From NCBI GenBank assembly GCA_947624785.1, contig CANQLV010000002.1, positions 124,001 to 188,000 of the forward strand: 64,000 nucleotides of DNA, read 5' to 3'. Positions 63,684 to 64,000 of this stretch are shown in pieces; position 1 is the stretch's first letter, and each line of letters begins with the position of its first letter. The position numbers and the translations under genes were made by a program. Below the pieces are notes generated by a model. It had not been told where the DNA came from, did no database searches, and saw nothing but the letters and a program-made list of their open reading frames with translations. The DNA comes from Akkermansia muciniphila (GTDB lineage: Bacteria > Verrucomicrobiota > Verrucomicrobiia > Verrucomicrobiales > Akkermansiaceae).

Positions 63684-63918
63684 GGATGCAGTCTTAGGTA
63701 CAAGTCCTGCTGACACAATCTTTCAATGGAGATTTGTTTTTTTGGCTCTTGAGACTGAATATTGTTTTTCCATGTTGGTCCCATCTTCAGAAGGCATTTT
63801 ATCCGGCTGCGGGCGGAGTATCGGCTTGCAGTAAAAAACGGGGCGGGAGTACAACATGAAAGGATACCTCCGCGTCCGGATGCGCCGCCCAGAAAACGCC
63901 TGTCCAACCTGAATTAAT

Positions 63919-64000
63919 ATGAAAACGAACACCGCAACTCAATTATTGCTGGCGGCCTGCGCGGGCATGCTGCGATGCCCCGGAGCCTGGGGTTCCACGG
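63919..64000 (+). CDS. Start of an exported protein, cut by window edge
   Basis: An ATG at 63919 opens a frame that runs off the window after 27 residues: MKTNTATQLLLAACAG followed by a short stretch to GAWGST. It looks like a signal peptide. The protein identity cannot be judged. It is divergent from GH20, with a 235-base AT-rich gap. Confidence 0.5.
   Translation, partial: MKTNTATQLLLAACAGMLRCPGAWGST

Overview
The window most likely comes from Akkermansia (Verrucomicrobiota, PVC superphylum), A. muciniphila or a close relative. The evidence is host-glycan hydrolases (GH29 alpha-L-fucosidase, GH20 beta-hexosaminidase), a Pmp-like autotransporter of the kind known from the related Chlamydiae, a SHD1-thioredoxin protein, an octaheme cytochrome-TPR protein, type III glutamine synthetase, GadB, and a general lack of Shine-Dalgarno sequences. 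This is family recognition by eye; no database search was run.

Layout: (1) 1-3.9 kb holds the start of a secreted GH29 fucosidase (cut by the window edge), an M23 peptidase, nadD and truA. (2) 3.96-12.07 kb is a three-gene co-oriented block: a helical 434-residue protein, a giant ~1727-residue protein and a phage large terminase. No portal, capsid, tail, integrase or small terminase accompanies them. (3) 12.1-18.9 kb holds a lipoprotein L,D-transpeptidase, a sugar O-acetyltransferase, rpsO, a tetR with a clear operator, a wrecked adaptor/outer-membrane efflux locus, and pnp. (4) 19-27.8 kb holds an M42 peptidase, two overlapping CNNM/CorC-type membrane proteins, the octaheme-TPR protein, a thioredoxin, a second TetR and thiE. 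(5) 27.8-38.8 kb holds pyrD, dnaE, a GNAT acetyltransferase, a large autotransporter and gadB. (6) 39.5-53.2 kb is all on the minus strand: an amidase, manA, a membrane-anchored PA14-like protein, nhaC, fcl, gmd, carA, carB and glnA (type III). (7) 53.5-64 kb holds gltB divergent from glnA, a beta-propeller protein with a coupled small secreted protein, GH20, and the start of one further secreted protein.

How the genes work together: manA supplies mannose-6-phosphate interconversion, and gmd-fcl (an operon with nhaC) turn GDP-mannose into GDP-L-fucose, while the fucosidase and hexosaminidase act on outside glycans. glnA and gltB form the GS-GOGAT ammonia-assimilation pair. Each has a near-identical sigma-54 (-24/-12) promoter facing outward from one shared intergenic region that also carries two operator-like sites. 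carB/carA and pyrD feed pyrimidine synthesis. GadB consumes glutamate and a proton.

Most worth a second look: the isolated terminase/giant-protein module, the sigma-54 glnA-gltB control region, the deletion scar with an 18-bp palindrome in the efflux locus between rpsO and pnp, the Pmp-like autotransporter, and the octaheme-HEAT-TPR protein. No tRNA, rRNA, CRISPR array or insertion sequence was seen.
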